Assembly (NCBI RefSeq): GCF_004917075.1
Contig: NZ_SSYB01000001.1
Coordinates: 913,478 to 977,477 of the forward strand
Reading direction: 5' to 3'
DNA from: Geomonas edaphica
Lineage (GTDB): Bacteria; Desulfobacterota; Desulfuromonadia; Geobacterales; Geobacteraceae
DNA: 64,000 nucleotides
Shown here piece by piece: positions 35,241 through 44,417 of this stretch; the stretch's first letter is position 1, and each line of letters begins with the position of its first letter. Both the position numbers and the translations under genes were made by a program. Below the pieces are notes generated by a model. It was not told the origin of the DNA and ran no database searches. It worked only from the letters and a program-made list of their open reading frames with translations.

Positions 35241-35285
35241 CGAAAAATTACCTGCCCGGTCTCCTCAATCGAAGAGACCGGGCAG
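35241..35285 (-). terminator. Rho-independent terminator after the EF-G paralogue
   Basis: A 12-bp perfect stem (CTGCCCGGTCTC 35252-35263 with GAGACCGGGCAG 35274-35285) is followed on the minus strand by ATTTTT (35243-35248). It separates the EF-G gene from the SPOR gene. Confidence 0.92.
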
Positions 35286-35294
35286 TACGTTCAG

Positions 35295-37394
35295 CTAAGC
35301 GCTCTTATGGTTGTTGTTCTTCTGATCCTGCGCCTCAGTGATGATCTTCTGCGCCAGGTGGCTCGGAACCTCCTCGTAATGGGAGAACTCCGAGGTGAAC
35401 ATGCCGCGGTCGCTGGTCATAGAACGCAGGTCGTTGGAGTAGGTCAGTACCTCCGACATCGGGACGACGCTCCTGATGATCTGCGAGTTCGCCTTCGGCT
35501 CCACGCCGACCACCTTGCCGCGCCTGGAGTTCAGGTCGCCGATGACGTCACCCATGTTCTCGTCCGGCACGGTTATCTTCATGTTGACGATCGGCTCGAG
35601 GAGCACCGGCTTGCACTGTTCCATAGCCTTCTTGAACGCCATGGATCCGGCGACCTTGAAGGCCATCTCCGAGGAGTCGACGGTGTGGAAGGAGCCGTCA
35701 AAGAGCGCGACCTTGAAATCGACCACCGGGTTCCCCGCGAGGAAGCCGTCCTTGGCCGCCTCCTGGATACCCTTGTCCACCGCCGGGATGTACTGGCGCG
35801 GGATCACGCCGCCGACGATCTTGTCTTCGAAGAGGTACCCTTCGCCGCGCGGCATCGGCGAGAGCTCGATCCAGCAGTCGCCGTACTGGCCGCGTCCGCC
35901 GGACTGCTTCTTGTATTTCCCCTGCACCTTCGCGCTGCCGCGGATGGTCTCCAGGTACGGGACCTTCGGGGTCTTCAGGAGCACTTCCACCCCGAACTTG
36001 CGCTTCATCTTCTCGACGATCACCTCGAGGTGCACCTGCCCCATGCCGGAGATGATGAACTCGCGGGTCTGCGGGTCGCGGTGGCTCTCGATGGTCGGGT
36101 CTTCCTCGATCATGCGCTGCAGGGCGCCGTGGATCTTGTCCTCATCGTTCTTGGTCTTAGGCTCGATGGCGTACGAGATGACCGGGGTGAGCGGCTGGGC
36201 CGGCTCGTAGAGAATCGGCTTTCCTTCGTCGCAGAGGGTGTCGCCGGTCACGGTCTCCTTTAGCTTCGCCACGGCTACGATGTCGCCGGCGACCGCCTGC
36301 TTGATCGGGTGCTGCTTCTTTCCTTCCAGCTCGAAGATCTGGCCGATGCGCTCCTGCACCCCCTTGGTCGAGTTGTAGACCAGGGAATCGGAATTGAGGA
36401 CACCGGAGTAGACGCGGAAGATGGTGATCTTGCCGGTGTACGGATCGGAGGTGGTCTTGAAGACCAGTGCCGAAAACGGCTCGCTCTCTGAAGGTCCCCG
36501 CTCGATGATCTGTTCCGTCTTCGGATCGATCCCCACCGCCTTGGTTCGGTCCAGGGGAGACGGCAGGTAGTTGCAGATCGCGTCCAAAAGCTGTGCTACG
36601 CCGATGTTCATTGCGGCCGAACCGCAGAAGACGGCGGTGAAGGTGCTGCGCATGGTGCCGACCCTGATGCCGTCGATAATCTCCTCTTCGGTGAGTTCGC
36701 CGGTGTCGAGGAACTTCTCGGTGAGCGCGTCGTACGCCTCGGCCACCGTCTCAACCATCATGTCGCGCAGTCGCTGCGCCTCGTCGCGGTACTCGGCCGG
36801 GATCTCCTCCTCGGAGAACTTGCCGGAGAGATCCTTCGCGTAGCGGTAGGCCTTCATCCGCACTAGGTCGACCACCCCCTCGAAATTCTCCTCTGCGCCA
36901 AGCGGCATCTGCACCGCTACCCCGCGCGCCCCGAGCGCCTTCTCCATGTCGTCTATGGCGCGCAAAAAGCTCGCGCGTTCCCGGTCCATCTTGTTCACGA
37001 AGGCGATGCGCGGGACCTCGAATTCGTTGGCCCACTGCCAGACCTCCTCGGTCTGGACCTTGACCCCCGAAATGGCGGAGAGGATCACCACGGCGCAGTC
37101 GAGGGAACGCATGCAGGCGCGGGTGTCAGCGATGAAGTTTCCGTATCCCGGGGTGTCGACGATGTGGATGGAGTGCCCGTTCCATTCACAGTGGTCGAGG
37201 GAGGAGGTGATGGAGATCCGGCGCTTGATCTCTTCCGGCTCGAAATCCATCGTGGAGCTGCCGTCGTCGACCCGCCCGAGCCGGTCGATCATGCCCGTAT
37301 CGAACAGGATCGCCTCGGCCAGCGTGGTCTTGCCGGCGCCGCCGTGAGCTACAATACCGAGGTTACGCAGTTTTGCCGTTTCATACCTTCCCAT
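35295..37394 (-). CDS. fusA2: Elongation factor G paralogue (EF-G2 type)
   Basis: A 699-residue translational GTPase with the full EF-G domain order. The G1 motif is AHGGAGKTTL rather than the AHIDAGKTTT of canonical EF-G, with DTPGYGNF, NKMD and GSAAMN following; domain IV contains GGRGQYGDC. The altered G1 loop and the absence of rpsL, rpsG or tuf nearby argue for a secondary EF-G rather than the housekeeping one. Such paralogues act in ribosome recycling or under stress in other bacteria; the role here is unknown. Confidence 0.9.
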   Translation of the reverse strand: MGRYETAKLRNLGIVAHGGAGKTTLAEAILFDTGMIDRLGRVDDGSSTMDFEPEEIKRRISITSSLDHCEWNGHSIHIVDTPGYGNFIADTRACMRSLDCAVVILSAISGVKVQTEEVWQWANEFEVPRIAFVNKMDRERASFLRAIDDMEKALGARGVAVQMPLGAEENFEGVVDLVRMKAYRYAKDLSGKFSEEEIPAEYRDEAQRLRDMMVETVAEAYDALTEKFLDTGELTEEEIIDGIRVGTMRSTFTAVFCGSAAMNIGVAQLLDAICNYLPSPLDRTKAVGIDPKTEQIIERGPSESEPFSALVFKTTSDPYTGKITIFRVYSGVLNSDSLVYNSTKGVQERIGQIFELEGKKQHPIKQAVAGDIVAVAKLKETVTGDTLCDEGKPILYEPAQPLTPVISYAIEPKTKNDEDKIHGALQRMIEEDPTIESHRDPQTREFIISGMGQVHLEVIVEKMKRKFGVEVLLKTPKVPYLETIRGSAKVQGKYKKQSGGRGQYGDCWIELSPMPRGEGYLFEDKIVGGVIPRQYIPAVDKGIQEAAKDGFLAGNPVVDFKVALFDGSFHTVDSSEMAFKVAGSMAFKKAMEQCKPVLLEPIVNMKITVPDENMGDVIGDLNSRRGKVVGVEPKANSQIIRSVVPMSEVLTYSNDLRSMTSDRGMFTSEFSHYEEVPSHLAQKIITEAQDQKNNNHKSA

Positions 37395-37564
37395 AGTGCC
37401 CTCCCTTTAGAATGAAGATCATCAATGACCTACGCTTCAACGAGACCTGACTTGAGACGAAACAGACTACTACCAACTACCTGGCTGAAACTCTGGAGTG
37501 GATTTCGGGAACCTCCCTCACCCGCCTTGCGGATGGACCTGCATGTGCCGGTTACGCGTAAGCC

Positions 37565-38332
37565 CTAAGGCTTGTTCCTTTTGTAGATGATGCGCAGCCC
37601 CTCGAGGGTGAGGAACTCGTCCACCGCCTCGATGGTGCTCGACTCGGGTGCAATGAGCGAGGCGAGGCCGCCGGTGGCGATGACCTTCAACGGCTCCTTC
37701 CCCTCGGCCTTCATGCGCTGCACGATGCCGTCGACGAGTCCCACGTAGCCGAAGAAGATGCCGGCCTGCATCGAGTTCACCGTGTTCTTGGCGATGATGC
37801 TCGGCGGGCGAGCGATGTCGACGCGCGGCAGCTTGCTCGCCTTCTGGAACAGCGCCTCCATGGAGATGGCAAGCCCCGGAGCGATGGCCCCGCCGCAGTA
37901 CTCGCCCTTCTTGTTCACGTAGTCGAAAGTGGTCGCGGTGCCAAAGTCGACGATGATGAGCGCCGAGCGGTACTTCTCGTAGCCGGCTATGGCGTTGACG
38001 ATGCGGTCCGCGCCGACCTCCTTTGGGTTGTCGTAGTGGATCGGCATGCCGGTCTTGATCCCCGGGCCCACGATGTAGGGGGTGATCTTGAAGTACTGGC
38101 GTGCGAGCTTTTCGAGCACCCCGGTCAGGGTGGGGACCACCGAGGAGACGATGATGTCCTTCACGTCCGAGAAGACGATCCCCGATAGGCGGAACAGGTC
38201 GTGGAACAGGATGCCGTACTCGTCGATGGTCTTGGACTTGTCGGTGGAAACCCGCCAGTCCTGTACGAGGCGCTCCTCGTCGTATATGCCGAGAACGATG
38301 TTGCTGTTCCCTACGTCAATCACCAAAAGCAA
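37565..38332 (-). CDS. coaX: Type III pantothenate kinase
   Basis: A CoaX protein of about 255 residues. The N-terminal phosphate-binding motif is VIDVGNSN, with [10 protein letters not shown] and DFGTATTFD typical of the ASKHA fold. It phosphorylates pantothenate in CoA synthesis. The start is TTG at 38330-38332, six bases after GGAGG; the longer reading frame from 38380 begins in a repeat. It is the last of the nadC-birA-coaX cofactor genes. Confidence 0.94.
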   Translation of the reverse strand: MLLVIDVGNSNIVLGIYDEERLVQDWRVSTDKSKTIDEYGILFHDLFRLSGIVFSDVKDIIVSSVVPTLTGVLEKLARQYFKITPYIVGPGIKTGMPIHYDNPKEVGADRIVNAIAGYEKYRSALIIVDFGTATTFDYVNKKGEYCGGAIAPGLAISMEALFQKASKLPRVDIARPPSIIAKNTVNSMQAGIFFGYVGLVDGIVQRMKAEGKEPLKVIATGGLASLIAPESSTIEAVDEFLTLEGLRIIYKRNKP

Positions 38333-38372
38333 ACGAAACCTCCAAAGACTAAAAACTAAAGACTGAAAGCAA

Positions 38373-38487
38373 GGCTTCAACGCAAAGACGCCAAGGCGCG
38401 AAGCCGCAAAGAAAACATCGAAAGGGGTAGCCTTAAAACCTGTTTCTCCTTAGCGTCTCCGCGACTTTGCGTCTTTGCGTTAAAGCC
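38373..38487. repeat. Inverted AACGCAAAGACGC repeat pair
   Basis: The left arm (GGCTTCAACGCAAAGACGC, from 38373) and the right arm ending at 38487 are complementary over most of 35 bp, with about 45 bp between. It sits between birA and coaX. Confidence 0.78.
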
Positions 38488-38499
38488 GTTGGTCTGACT

Positions 38500-39483
38500 T
38501 TAAATCAGCGCCACGTCGCCTGAGAGCACCGTCTCGACCGTGCCGTCGATAAGCTTGACGAGGAGCGCACCGAAGGAATCCACCCCCTGCACCTCACCGG
38601 TGAACTCGCGCTCTCCCTGGCTCACTTTAACGCTGCGCCCCCGGATCGCGGAACGCTCGAGCCACTCAGCCCTTACCGGCCCCTCCCCTTCCTGCAGGAA
38701 GACGTCGTAGAGCGCGTCAAGCTCGGTCAAAAGCCTCCTGGTGAAGGCGACCCGATCCACTTCCTCGCCACCCTCCTCGATCAGCGAGGTAGCCGGATGG
38801 CGCAAAAGCGACTCCGCTATCGACGACATCCTGATGTTCAGGTTCACCCCGATCCCGAGCACGACGAAATTCACCTTCTCGGTCTCGGCGTTCATCTCGT
38901 TCAAAAGCCCGGCTACCTTCTTACCGTTAATCAGGATGTCGTTGGGCCACTTGATCTGTGGCTTCAAGCTCGTGCAGCTCTCGATGGCACGCGCCACGGC
39001 GACCACGGAGAGAAAGGTAAGCTGGCAAGCCGCCATCGGCGCTATGTCCGGACGCAGCACCACGGAGCAGTAGAGGTTCACGCCGGCAGGCGACAGCCAT
39101 ACCCGGCCGAGCCTGCCCTTCCCGGCACTCTGAGCGTCGGCGATGACCACGGTCCCCTCGACGGCACCTTCCTCGGCCATCTTGAAGGCGACCTGGTTCG
39201 TGGACTCCGTTTCCTTTAGGCAGACGATGCGGGAACCGACCCTCCTGGTGGTGAGGCCGGAAGAGAGATCCAACTGGGTGAGGAGTTTGGGGGAGGAGAG
39301 CAACCGGTAACCCTTCGAGGGGACTGCTTCGATGAGATATCCTGCGGCGCGCAGCCCCTTGACGTGCTTCCAGACGGCGGTGCGCGAAACGCCTAAAAGC
39401 CGGCTGAGCGCAGCTCCGGAGACGACCCCGTCGCCGGAGCGGAACAGCTCTATGATCCTGCCGTCGACCCCGGAGTCTTTCAA
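38500..39483 (-). CDS. birA: Biotin-protein ligase/biotin operon repressor
   Basis: A 327-residue bifunctional BirA with an N-terminal winged helix (SGAALSRLLGVSRTAVWKHVKGLRAAGY), the ligase core with the biotin loop GKGRLGRVWLSP and KWPNDILI, and a C-terminal SH3-like domain. It attaches biotin to carboxylases and can repress biotin genes. The start is TTG at 39481-39483, with GGAGG four bases upstream, overlapping the nadC stop as TTGA. Confidence 0.94.
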   Translation of the reverse strand: MKDSGVDGRIIELFRSGDGVVSGAALSRLLGVSRTAVWKHVKGLRAAGYLIEAVPSKGYRLLSSPKLLTQLDLSSGLTTRRVGSRIVCLKETESTNQVAFKMAEEGAVEGTVVIADAQSAGKGRLGRVWLSPAGVNLYCSVVLRPDIAPMAACQLTFLSVVAVARAIESCTSLKPQIKWPNDILINGKKVAGLLNEMNAETEKVNFVVLGIGVNLNIRMSSIAESLLRHPATSLIEEGGEEVDRVAFTRRLLTELDALYDVFLQEGEGPVRAEWLERSAIRGRSVKVSQGEREFTGEVQGVDSFGALLVKLIDGTVETVLSGDVALI

Positions 39484-40322
39484 ACGTCCTCCATGAGCAT
39501 TGAGATGTCGGTCGCGCGTACCGAGTGGGTGAGCGCACCGACCGATATGATATCCACACCGGTCAGGGCTATGGACCTGATCGTCTTCAGGTTCACCCCC
39601 CCGGACGCCTCGACCAGCGCCCTCTTATCGATAAGTTGCACAGCCTCGGTCATCTGATCAAGGCTCATGTTGTCGAGCATGATGATGTCCGCACCGGCGT
39701 CCAGCGCCTGCTGCACCTCGTCAAGCGTCTCGGTCTCCACCTCGATCTTCAGGGTGTGCGGGATGTAGGCTCGGGCAGCGCGCACCGCCTCGGCGATCCC
39801 CCCTGCGGCGGCGATGTGATTCTCTTTGATGAGAACGCCGTCGTAGAGTCCGGTGCGATGGTTCGTCCCTCCCCCCACGCGCACGGAGTACTTCTCAAGG
39901 ACGCGCAGGCCCGGGGTCGTCTTGCGGGTATCGACCACTCGCGCGCCGGTTCCCTCAAGTTCCTGCACGAAGGCCGCGGTCTGCGTGGCAATGCCGGACA
40001 TGCGCTGCAAAAGGTTCAGGGAGACGCGTTCCCCCTGCAAAAGCGAGGCGGCATCCCCTTCCATCCTGGCTATGATGTCGCCCTTCTCAAGGCGCGCACC
40101 GTCCTGAAATTCCGCGGTGAAGGTGATGTCGGCATCGAGCCGGGCAAAAACGCGGCGGGCAACATCGATGCCGGAAAGGACCATGGCCTCCTTCGCGACA
40201 AGACGTGCGCGCATCCTGCGTGGCTTGGTGAGCACGGAAAGGGTTGTGATGTCCCCGGTGTGGATATCCTCGGCGAGGGCGTTATCAATTATGTTATCGA
40301 TTTGGTTCATATTATCCGGCAT
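39480..40322 (-). CDS. nadC: Nicotinate-nucleotide pyrophosphorylase (carboxylating)
   Basis: A 280-residue quinolinate phosphoribosyltransferase. Motifs are AEDIHTGDITT near the N-terminus, DTRKTTPGLR, GGGTNHR and the C-terminal VEASGGVNL. It converts quinolinate and PRPP to nicotinate mononucleotide in NAD synthesis. The start may be the ATG at 40308-40310, because the GGGAG abuts the upstream ATG directly. It overlaps birA by four bases. Confidence 0.94.
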   Translation of the reverse strand: MPDNMNQIDNIIDNALAEDIHTGDITTLSVLTKPRRMRARLVAKEAMVLSGIDVARRVFARLDADITFTAEFQDGARLEKGDIIARMEGDAASLLQGERVSLNLLQRMSGIATQTAAFVQELEGTGARVVDTRKTTPGLRVLEKYSVRVGGGTNHRTGLYDGVLIKENHIAAAGGIAEAVRAARAYIPHTLKIEVETETLDEVQQALDAGADIIMLDNMSLDQMTEAVQLIDKRALVEASGGVNLKTIRSIALTGVDIISVGALTHSVRATDISMLMEDV

Positions 40323-40398
40323 CTCCCTGTGTTAAGCGGCATTTTTTTATAGCACAGCTTAACTAGGCCCGCAACCGCTAATAAATCCCGCCAAGATG

Positions 40399-40917
40399 CT
40401 ACTGACGCCACTCCAGCGGGACTCCGGCCTGGGCCGCGGCAAGGTCGAGGGCCTGGATCCTGTTGAGCATCTCGCTTATCTTCGCATCGTCGCCGGCGAT
40501 CTCGGCTTCCATGACGTTTATCGCCTGACGGTCGCTCGCCTTATGGAAGAAGGTACGCTTACGACGCAGCTCCTCGAGCGCCTGTTCCTTGCCGGTACGG
40601 CCGTCCTGCAGGCTTTTCAGTTCGCTTCTAAGCGTCTTGTAGCGGTCGCGCCACCAGCGCTCGCCGTGACCGCCCGGCTCGAGCGGCTTTTGCTGCGGCT
40701 CCTGTCGCATCGTCCCGCCGGTTGAGGGGGCAACCGTCGTGGCCTTGTCGGAAACCTCAACCCGGCGCGCCCGGTCCAGGTACTGTTTAGGGATTTTGTT
40801 GCGGTTATCGGTGAAGTGCACCACGCCTTCCGCATCGGTCCATTGATAGAAGGCCGCTCGTGCAGGCAGCGGTGACAGGAGAGCCAGTATCAGAAGAGAG
40901 AGCAACAGGTGCCTCAT
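40399..40917 (-). CDS. Exported DUF4124-domain protein
   Basis: A protein of about 172 residues with a signal peptide (MRHLLLSLLILALLSPLPARA) followed at once by the DUF4124 core FYQWTDAEGVVHFTDNRNKIP. The rest is a charged, helical region (EQALEELRRKRTFFHKASDRQ). Function is unknown. The ATG at 40915-40917 puts the signal peptide first; the in-frame start at 40965 does not. It diverges from the cytochrome gene. Confidence 0.87.
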   Translation of the reverse strand: MRHLLLSLLILALLSPLPARAAFYQWTDAEGVVHFTDNRNKIPKQYLDRARRVEVSDKATTVAPSTGGTMRQEPQQKPLEPGGHGERWWRDRYKTLRSELKSLQDGRTGKEQALEELRRKRTFFHKASDRQAINVMEAEIAGDDAKISEMLNRIQALDLAAAQAGVPLEWRQ

Positions 40918-40975
40918 CCTTCCCCCTTTTGGTGCCTTAAATGGCCGAACATAAAAAACAATCAATAGTTTTGAA

Positions 40976-41004
40976 TTGACGATGGCTATTGCGATGTGTA
41001 TATT
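40976..41004 (+). promoter_or_regulatory. Sigma-70-type promoter of the dodecaheme cytochrome gene
   Basis: TTGACG (40976-40981), a 17-base spacer and TATATT (40999-41004), 50 bases before the cytochrome start codon. Confidence 0.75.
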
Positions 41005-41054
41005 ATCCCGGCTGTGCCTAGGCAGAGCAAATAAATAGCCAGAAGGAGTGTACC

Positions 41055-42074
41055 ATGCAGTTTCGCCTCGCCTTACTTATGGTTCTTATCGTCTGCGCGT
41101 CGCCTGTTGCGCTTTTCGCAAAAGAGACCAAAGACGTCAAGTTCCCTCTTAAGAACGCGGATGCAGTTGTCTTCAGTCACGATGTGCACCTGAAGAAATA
41201 TAACAACAATTGCAGGATCTGTCACAACGCTATCTTCGATCTTAAGGCGAAGCACCACTTCACCATGGCAGAGATGGAGAAGACCAAGTCCTGCGGTGCC
41301 TGTCACACCGGCATCAAGGCCTTCAGCGTAGCCGATGAAAAGAGTTGCGTCAAATGTCACAAAGGCAAGCCGCGCAACGTAGACTTCAAAGTAAAAAGCG
41401 CCGGCCAGACTGTATTCAGCCACTCCGTTCACATCGCCAAGGTCGGTTCCTGCAGGGCATGCCACAACGGCACCGTGATCACCGGCAAGGAAGGGCGCGT
41501 GACCATGGCCCAGATGGAAAAAGGCAAGACCTGCGGCGCATGCCACAACGGTAAAAAAGCCTTCACCGTCGCCGGCAACTGCGGTAAGTGCCACGCCGGG
41601 ATGAAGCCGCGCGAGATCACCTGGAAGGCCAAAGGGGTGACCGACGCGAAGTTCAGCCATGACTTCCACCTCGAAGCGTTCAGCTGCAAAGACTGCCACA
41701 CCAAGCTCTTCGCCTTCAAGGCAGGCGCTAAGCACTTCACCATGGCGGATATGGGCAAAGGCAAGTCCTGCGGCGGCTGCCACAACGGCAAGGAAGCCTT
41801 CACCGTTGCCGGTGACTGCAACAAGTGCCACAAGGGTTACAAGCCTGGCAAGATTCTCTTCAAGAACGATGGCGGCGAAGTAACCTTCAGCCACGAGTTC
41901 CACCTTGAAGCCTACAAGTGTGCCGACTGCCACAACAAGATCTTCCCGATGCAGGCCGGTGCCAAGCATCACACCATGGGCGACATGGAAAAAGGTCTGT
42001 CCTGCGGCGCATGCCACAACGGCAAAGACGCCTTCACCTCTTCCGGTGAGTGCGACAAGTGCCACAAGATGTAA
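41055..42074 (+). CDS. Periplasmic dodecaheme c-type cytochrome (four c7-like domains)
   Basis: A 339-residue protein with a signal peptide (about 1-22) and twelve CxxCH heme motifs with Cys at about 53, 80, 98, 133, 160, 176, 211, 239, 255, 289, 317 and 333. They fall into four repeats of about 75 residues with three hemes each, starting near 29, 108, 187 and 265. This matches the triheme-c7 polymer cytochromes known from Geobacter (GSU1996 type), thought to carry electrons across the periplasm. Each repeat has an extra His in FSHxxH for axial ligation. The ATG follows AAGGAG. It has its own promoter and terminator. Confidence 0.95.
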   Translation: MQFRLALLMVLIVCASPVALFAKETKDVKFPLKNADAVVFSHDVHLKKYNNNCRICHNAIFDLKAKHHFTMAEMEKTKSCGACHTGIKAFSVADEKSCVKCHKGKPRNVDFKVKSAGQTVFSHSVHIAKVGSCRACHNGTVITGKEGRVTMAQMEKGKTCGACHNGKKAFTVAGNCGKCHAGMKPREITWKAKGVTDAKFSHDFHLEAFSCKDCHTKLFAFKAGAKHFTMADMGKGKSCGGCHNGKEAFTVAGDCNKCHKGYKPGKILFKNDGGEVTFSHEFHLEAYKCADCHNKIFPMQAGAKHHTMGDMEKGLSCGACHNGKDAFTSSGECDKCHKM

Positions 42075-42100
42075 CTCTCAAGCGGTAATCAAAAACATCA

Positions 42101-42134
42101 AAAGGCGGGACCTGAACAGGTCCCGCCTTTTTTT
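42101..42134 (+). terminator. Rho-independent terminator of the cytochrome gene
   Basis: A 13-bp perfect stem (42101-42113 with 42118-42130), a 4-base loop and a run of seven T. Confidence 0.95.
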
Positions 42135-42227
42135 ACGCCCTTTCCCCAACAGAGAAAACCTGTGGCCCGCTCGGCGGCATCGGGTATACTTGCCGAGTTT
42201 GAAATTCTTCTAACCGGAGGGCCACCC

Positions 42228-42773
42228 ATGTCAAGACGCCGCTACTGCCTCGCCGCTCTGCTCATGCTTATGACCCTGCTCCCTTCGCATCCCGCCAAGG
42301 CCGACGACGTTATCATCGGCGACGTAGTCATGACCGTCATTCCCGTCACAGCCTTCGCGGTCGCCTTCTTCAAGGACGACGCGGAAGGTGAAAAGCAGTG
42401 GCTGCGCAACCTGGCCGCCAACCAGCTCATCACCTCCGCGGCAAGGCTCGGCTTCAATCAGACCAGTTGGGGCGAGCGTCCCAACGGTCATCCCTACGGC
42501 TTCCCATCCGGACATGTAGCATTCGCCGGATCGGGCGCCGCCTTTTTAAGCGAGCGCTACGGGTGGCACTACGGCCTTCCCGCCTGGATAGGCACCGCCT
42601 ACGTCGCGTACAACCGCGTCGACAACCACAGCCATCGCTGGCGCGACGCCATCGCCTCGGGCGCCATCGCTTTCGGCGTCGGCAAACTCTTCGTCACCCC
42701 CGAAAACGCCACTCACATCGCCCCGACCATCGGACCGGACTGGATCGGCATGCGCTGGCAGCGCTCCTGGTAA
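42228..42773 (+). CDS. Exported PAP2-family phosphatase
   Basis: A protein of about 181 residues with a signal peptide (residues 1-25). The acid phosphatase motifs are visible: RPNG, FPSGHVAFAGS, and NRVDNHSHRWRD with the catalytic His and Asp. Family members hydrolyse lipid or nucleotide phosphates on the periplasmic side. The ATG at 42228 follows CCGGAGG. The DUF72 gene begins 14 bases later, so they probably form a pair. Confidence 0.88.
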   Translation: MSRRRYCLAALLMLMTLLPSHPAKADDVIIGDVVMTVIPVTAFAVAFFKDDAEGEKQWLRNLAANQLITSAARLGFNQTSWGERPNGHPYGFPSGHVAFAGSGAAFLSERYGWHYGLPAWIGTAYVAYNRVDNHSHRWRDAIASGAIAFGVGKLFVTPENATHIAPTIGPDWIGMRWQRSW

Positions 42774-42787
42774 AGGAGGAACCCGTC

Positions 42788-43516
42788 ATGGCGAAGCTCT
42801 TTCTCGGATGCAGCGGCTTCAGCTACGACCACTGGCGTGGCAATTTCTATCCCGAAGGGCTTCCCGCCAAGCGGTGGTTCGAGCATTACCGCTCCGTGTT
42901 CGACACCGTTGAGCTGAACGTCACCTTCTACCGGACGCCCAAGGCCGAGACGTTCCAGCACTGGTATGAGGAAAGCGAGGGGTCCTTTTCCTTCGCCATC
43001 AAGGGTAGTCGTTTCATCACGCACATAAAGAGACTAGTTGACATAGAGGAGGCCGTCGCGAGGTTCTTCACCCCGGCGGAAGAACTGCGCGAGAAGCTGC
43101 AGGTGGTGCTCTGGCAGTTCCCGCCGCAGTTCAGGGCGGATATGCCGCGCTTGGAGAGCTTTCTCGACCAAGTGGCACCTTATCACGGCAGGCACACGCT
43201 CGAGTTCAGGAACGAGAGCTGGCTTACCGACGACGTGGTGAGGCTCTGTCGCAGCCGCAACGTCTCGCTCTGCATGGCGGACCATCCGACCTTTCTGGAT
43301 GAAACACCCATCACGGCGGACTTCGTCTACATCAGGCGGCACGGCTTGCAAGGGAGTTACAACGGGTTTTACACGGACGAGGAGTTGCAAAAAGACGCGG
43401 CCCGCATCAGGAAGTACCTGGGGCGCGGTTTGGATGTGTATATATATTTCAACAACGACGCAGGCGGCGCCGCCCCCCAAAACGCCCGCGGTCTCGCAGC
43501 CATGCTAAAGGCGTAG
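42788..43516 (+). CDS. DUF72 family protein
   Basis: A 242-residue DUF72 (YecE-like) TIM-barrel protein. It begins KLFLGCSGFSYDHWRGNFYP and contains the conserved LEFRNESWL and FNNDAGGAAPQNA segments. The function of the family is not established. The ATG at 42788 follows AAAGGAGG. It is paired with the PAP2 gene. Confidence 0.93.
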   Translation: MAKLFLGCSGFSYDHWRGNFYPEGLPAKRWFEHYRSVFDTVELNVTFYRTPKAETFQHWYEESEGSFSFAIKGSRFITHIKRLVDIEEAVARFFTPAEELREKLQVVLWQFPPQFRADMPRLESFLDQVAPYHGRHTLEFRNESWLTDDVVRLCRSRNVSLCMADHPTFLDETPITADFVYIRRHGLQGSYNGFYTDEELQKDAARIRKYLGRGLDVYIYFNNDAGGAAPQNARGLAAMLKA

Positions 43517-43601
43517 CCCGAGGTGCCGTCGGTGGCACTCCCCACTCAATAGAGGCGTACAACCCGCCAGCTCCCCACGAAGCCCTACATGAGCCCCTGC
43601 G

Positions 43602-43639
43602 TCCCCCCCTTTGCGAAGGGGGGACAGGGGGATTTGCCT
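43602..43639. repeat. Family A palindromic repeat
   Basis: The core CCCCCCTTTGCGAAGGGGGG is followed by ACAGGGGGATTTGCC. It lies between the converging DUF72 and YaeQ genes. Confidence 0.9.
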
Positions 43640-43663
43640 TTAGATGAAACGCCGGCTTACCCA

Positions 43664-44221
43664 TTAAACCAACTCTGTGCGCTGCGGCCCACAAACATGC
43701 TCAACCGTAGTTTCAACGCTCCCGCCGCCGACCGTCAGGTAGATATTTCCCTCAGTGATGGTGACCGACCAGTTGATGACCCGTTCCAACCCGTCGCAAA
43801 GCTCCCTCAGGAACTTGAAACCAACCATGCAGACGGTGAGGTTCTTCACCTGTTCCAGCTTCTGCTGGTGCTGGGCCAGCCAGCGGGTCACGTTGGCCCC
43901 GAAGGCAAGCAGGACCGCGTGCTCCACGTGGCGGCAAGACTTCGCGAGCCGTTCAGGATCTGGCTGCCCCACCTCAACCCAGAGCTGCACACGCCCATCC
44001 GGTCCTTTGCTCCAGAGATCCGGCTCGTCGCCAGAGCCGATCCCCTTGGTGAAGGATAGCTCCTCGCGGTAGCAAAGCGCGTATGCCAGAAGCCGGGTAA
44101 GCAGCCGTTCCGCGGTCTCGGAGGGATGCTGGGCGATGGTGGTCTGCAGCTCGGCGTAGATCTGGCGGTCCAGGTCCGAGAGCTGCACGGAAGCGCGGTA
44201 AATAGTGGAGGGAAGTGCCAC
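43664..44221 (-). CDS. YaeQ family protein
   Basis: A 185-residue YaeQ protein (PD-(D/E)XK nuclease-like fold). Conserved blocks are MALPSTIYRASVQLSDLDR, LLAYALCYREELSFTKGI, DEPDLWSKG and VEVGQPDPERL. The biochemical role of YaeQ is not settled. It is followed upstream by a palindromic repeat region. Confidence 0.93.
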   Translation of the reverse strand: MALPSTIYRASVQLSDLDRQIYAELQTTIAQHPSETAERLLTRLLAYALCYREELSFTKGIGSGDEPDLWSKGPDGRVQLWVEVGQPDPERLAKSCRHVEHAVLLAFGANVTRWLAQHQQKLEQVKNLTVCMVGFKFLRELCDGLERVINWSVTITEGNIYLTVGGGSVETTVEHVCGPQRTELV

Positions 44222-44321
44222 TTAAAAGACTCCTTTTTATTTAGTGCGCGGGGCAGATTGCAGGTGAGAGGCTCCGCAGGTGCCTGTCGCCTTAAACGAG
44301 CAAGGGAAGGCGCTGCGCGCC

Positions 44322-44417
44322 AGGGCGAATGATTATTCGCCCCGACGGAAGAACAAGGCAATCGTTAAGGACTTCCTGCAATCCCCGTCCACTGTAGGGA
44401 CGAATAATTATTCGCCC
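44322..44417. repeat. Paired GGCGAATNATTATTCGCC palindromes
   Basis: There are two short palindromes (about 44324-44345 and 44397-44416), both with the core CGAAT-ATTATTCGCC, separated by about 50 bp. The right one contains the YkgJ stop codon. Confidence 0.7.

Noticed and set aside
34343-35341. Ala/Gly-rich plus-strand frames of about 300 residues
   Set aside because: Mirror of the low-complexity linker in the SPOR gene.
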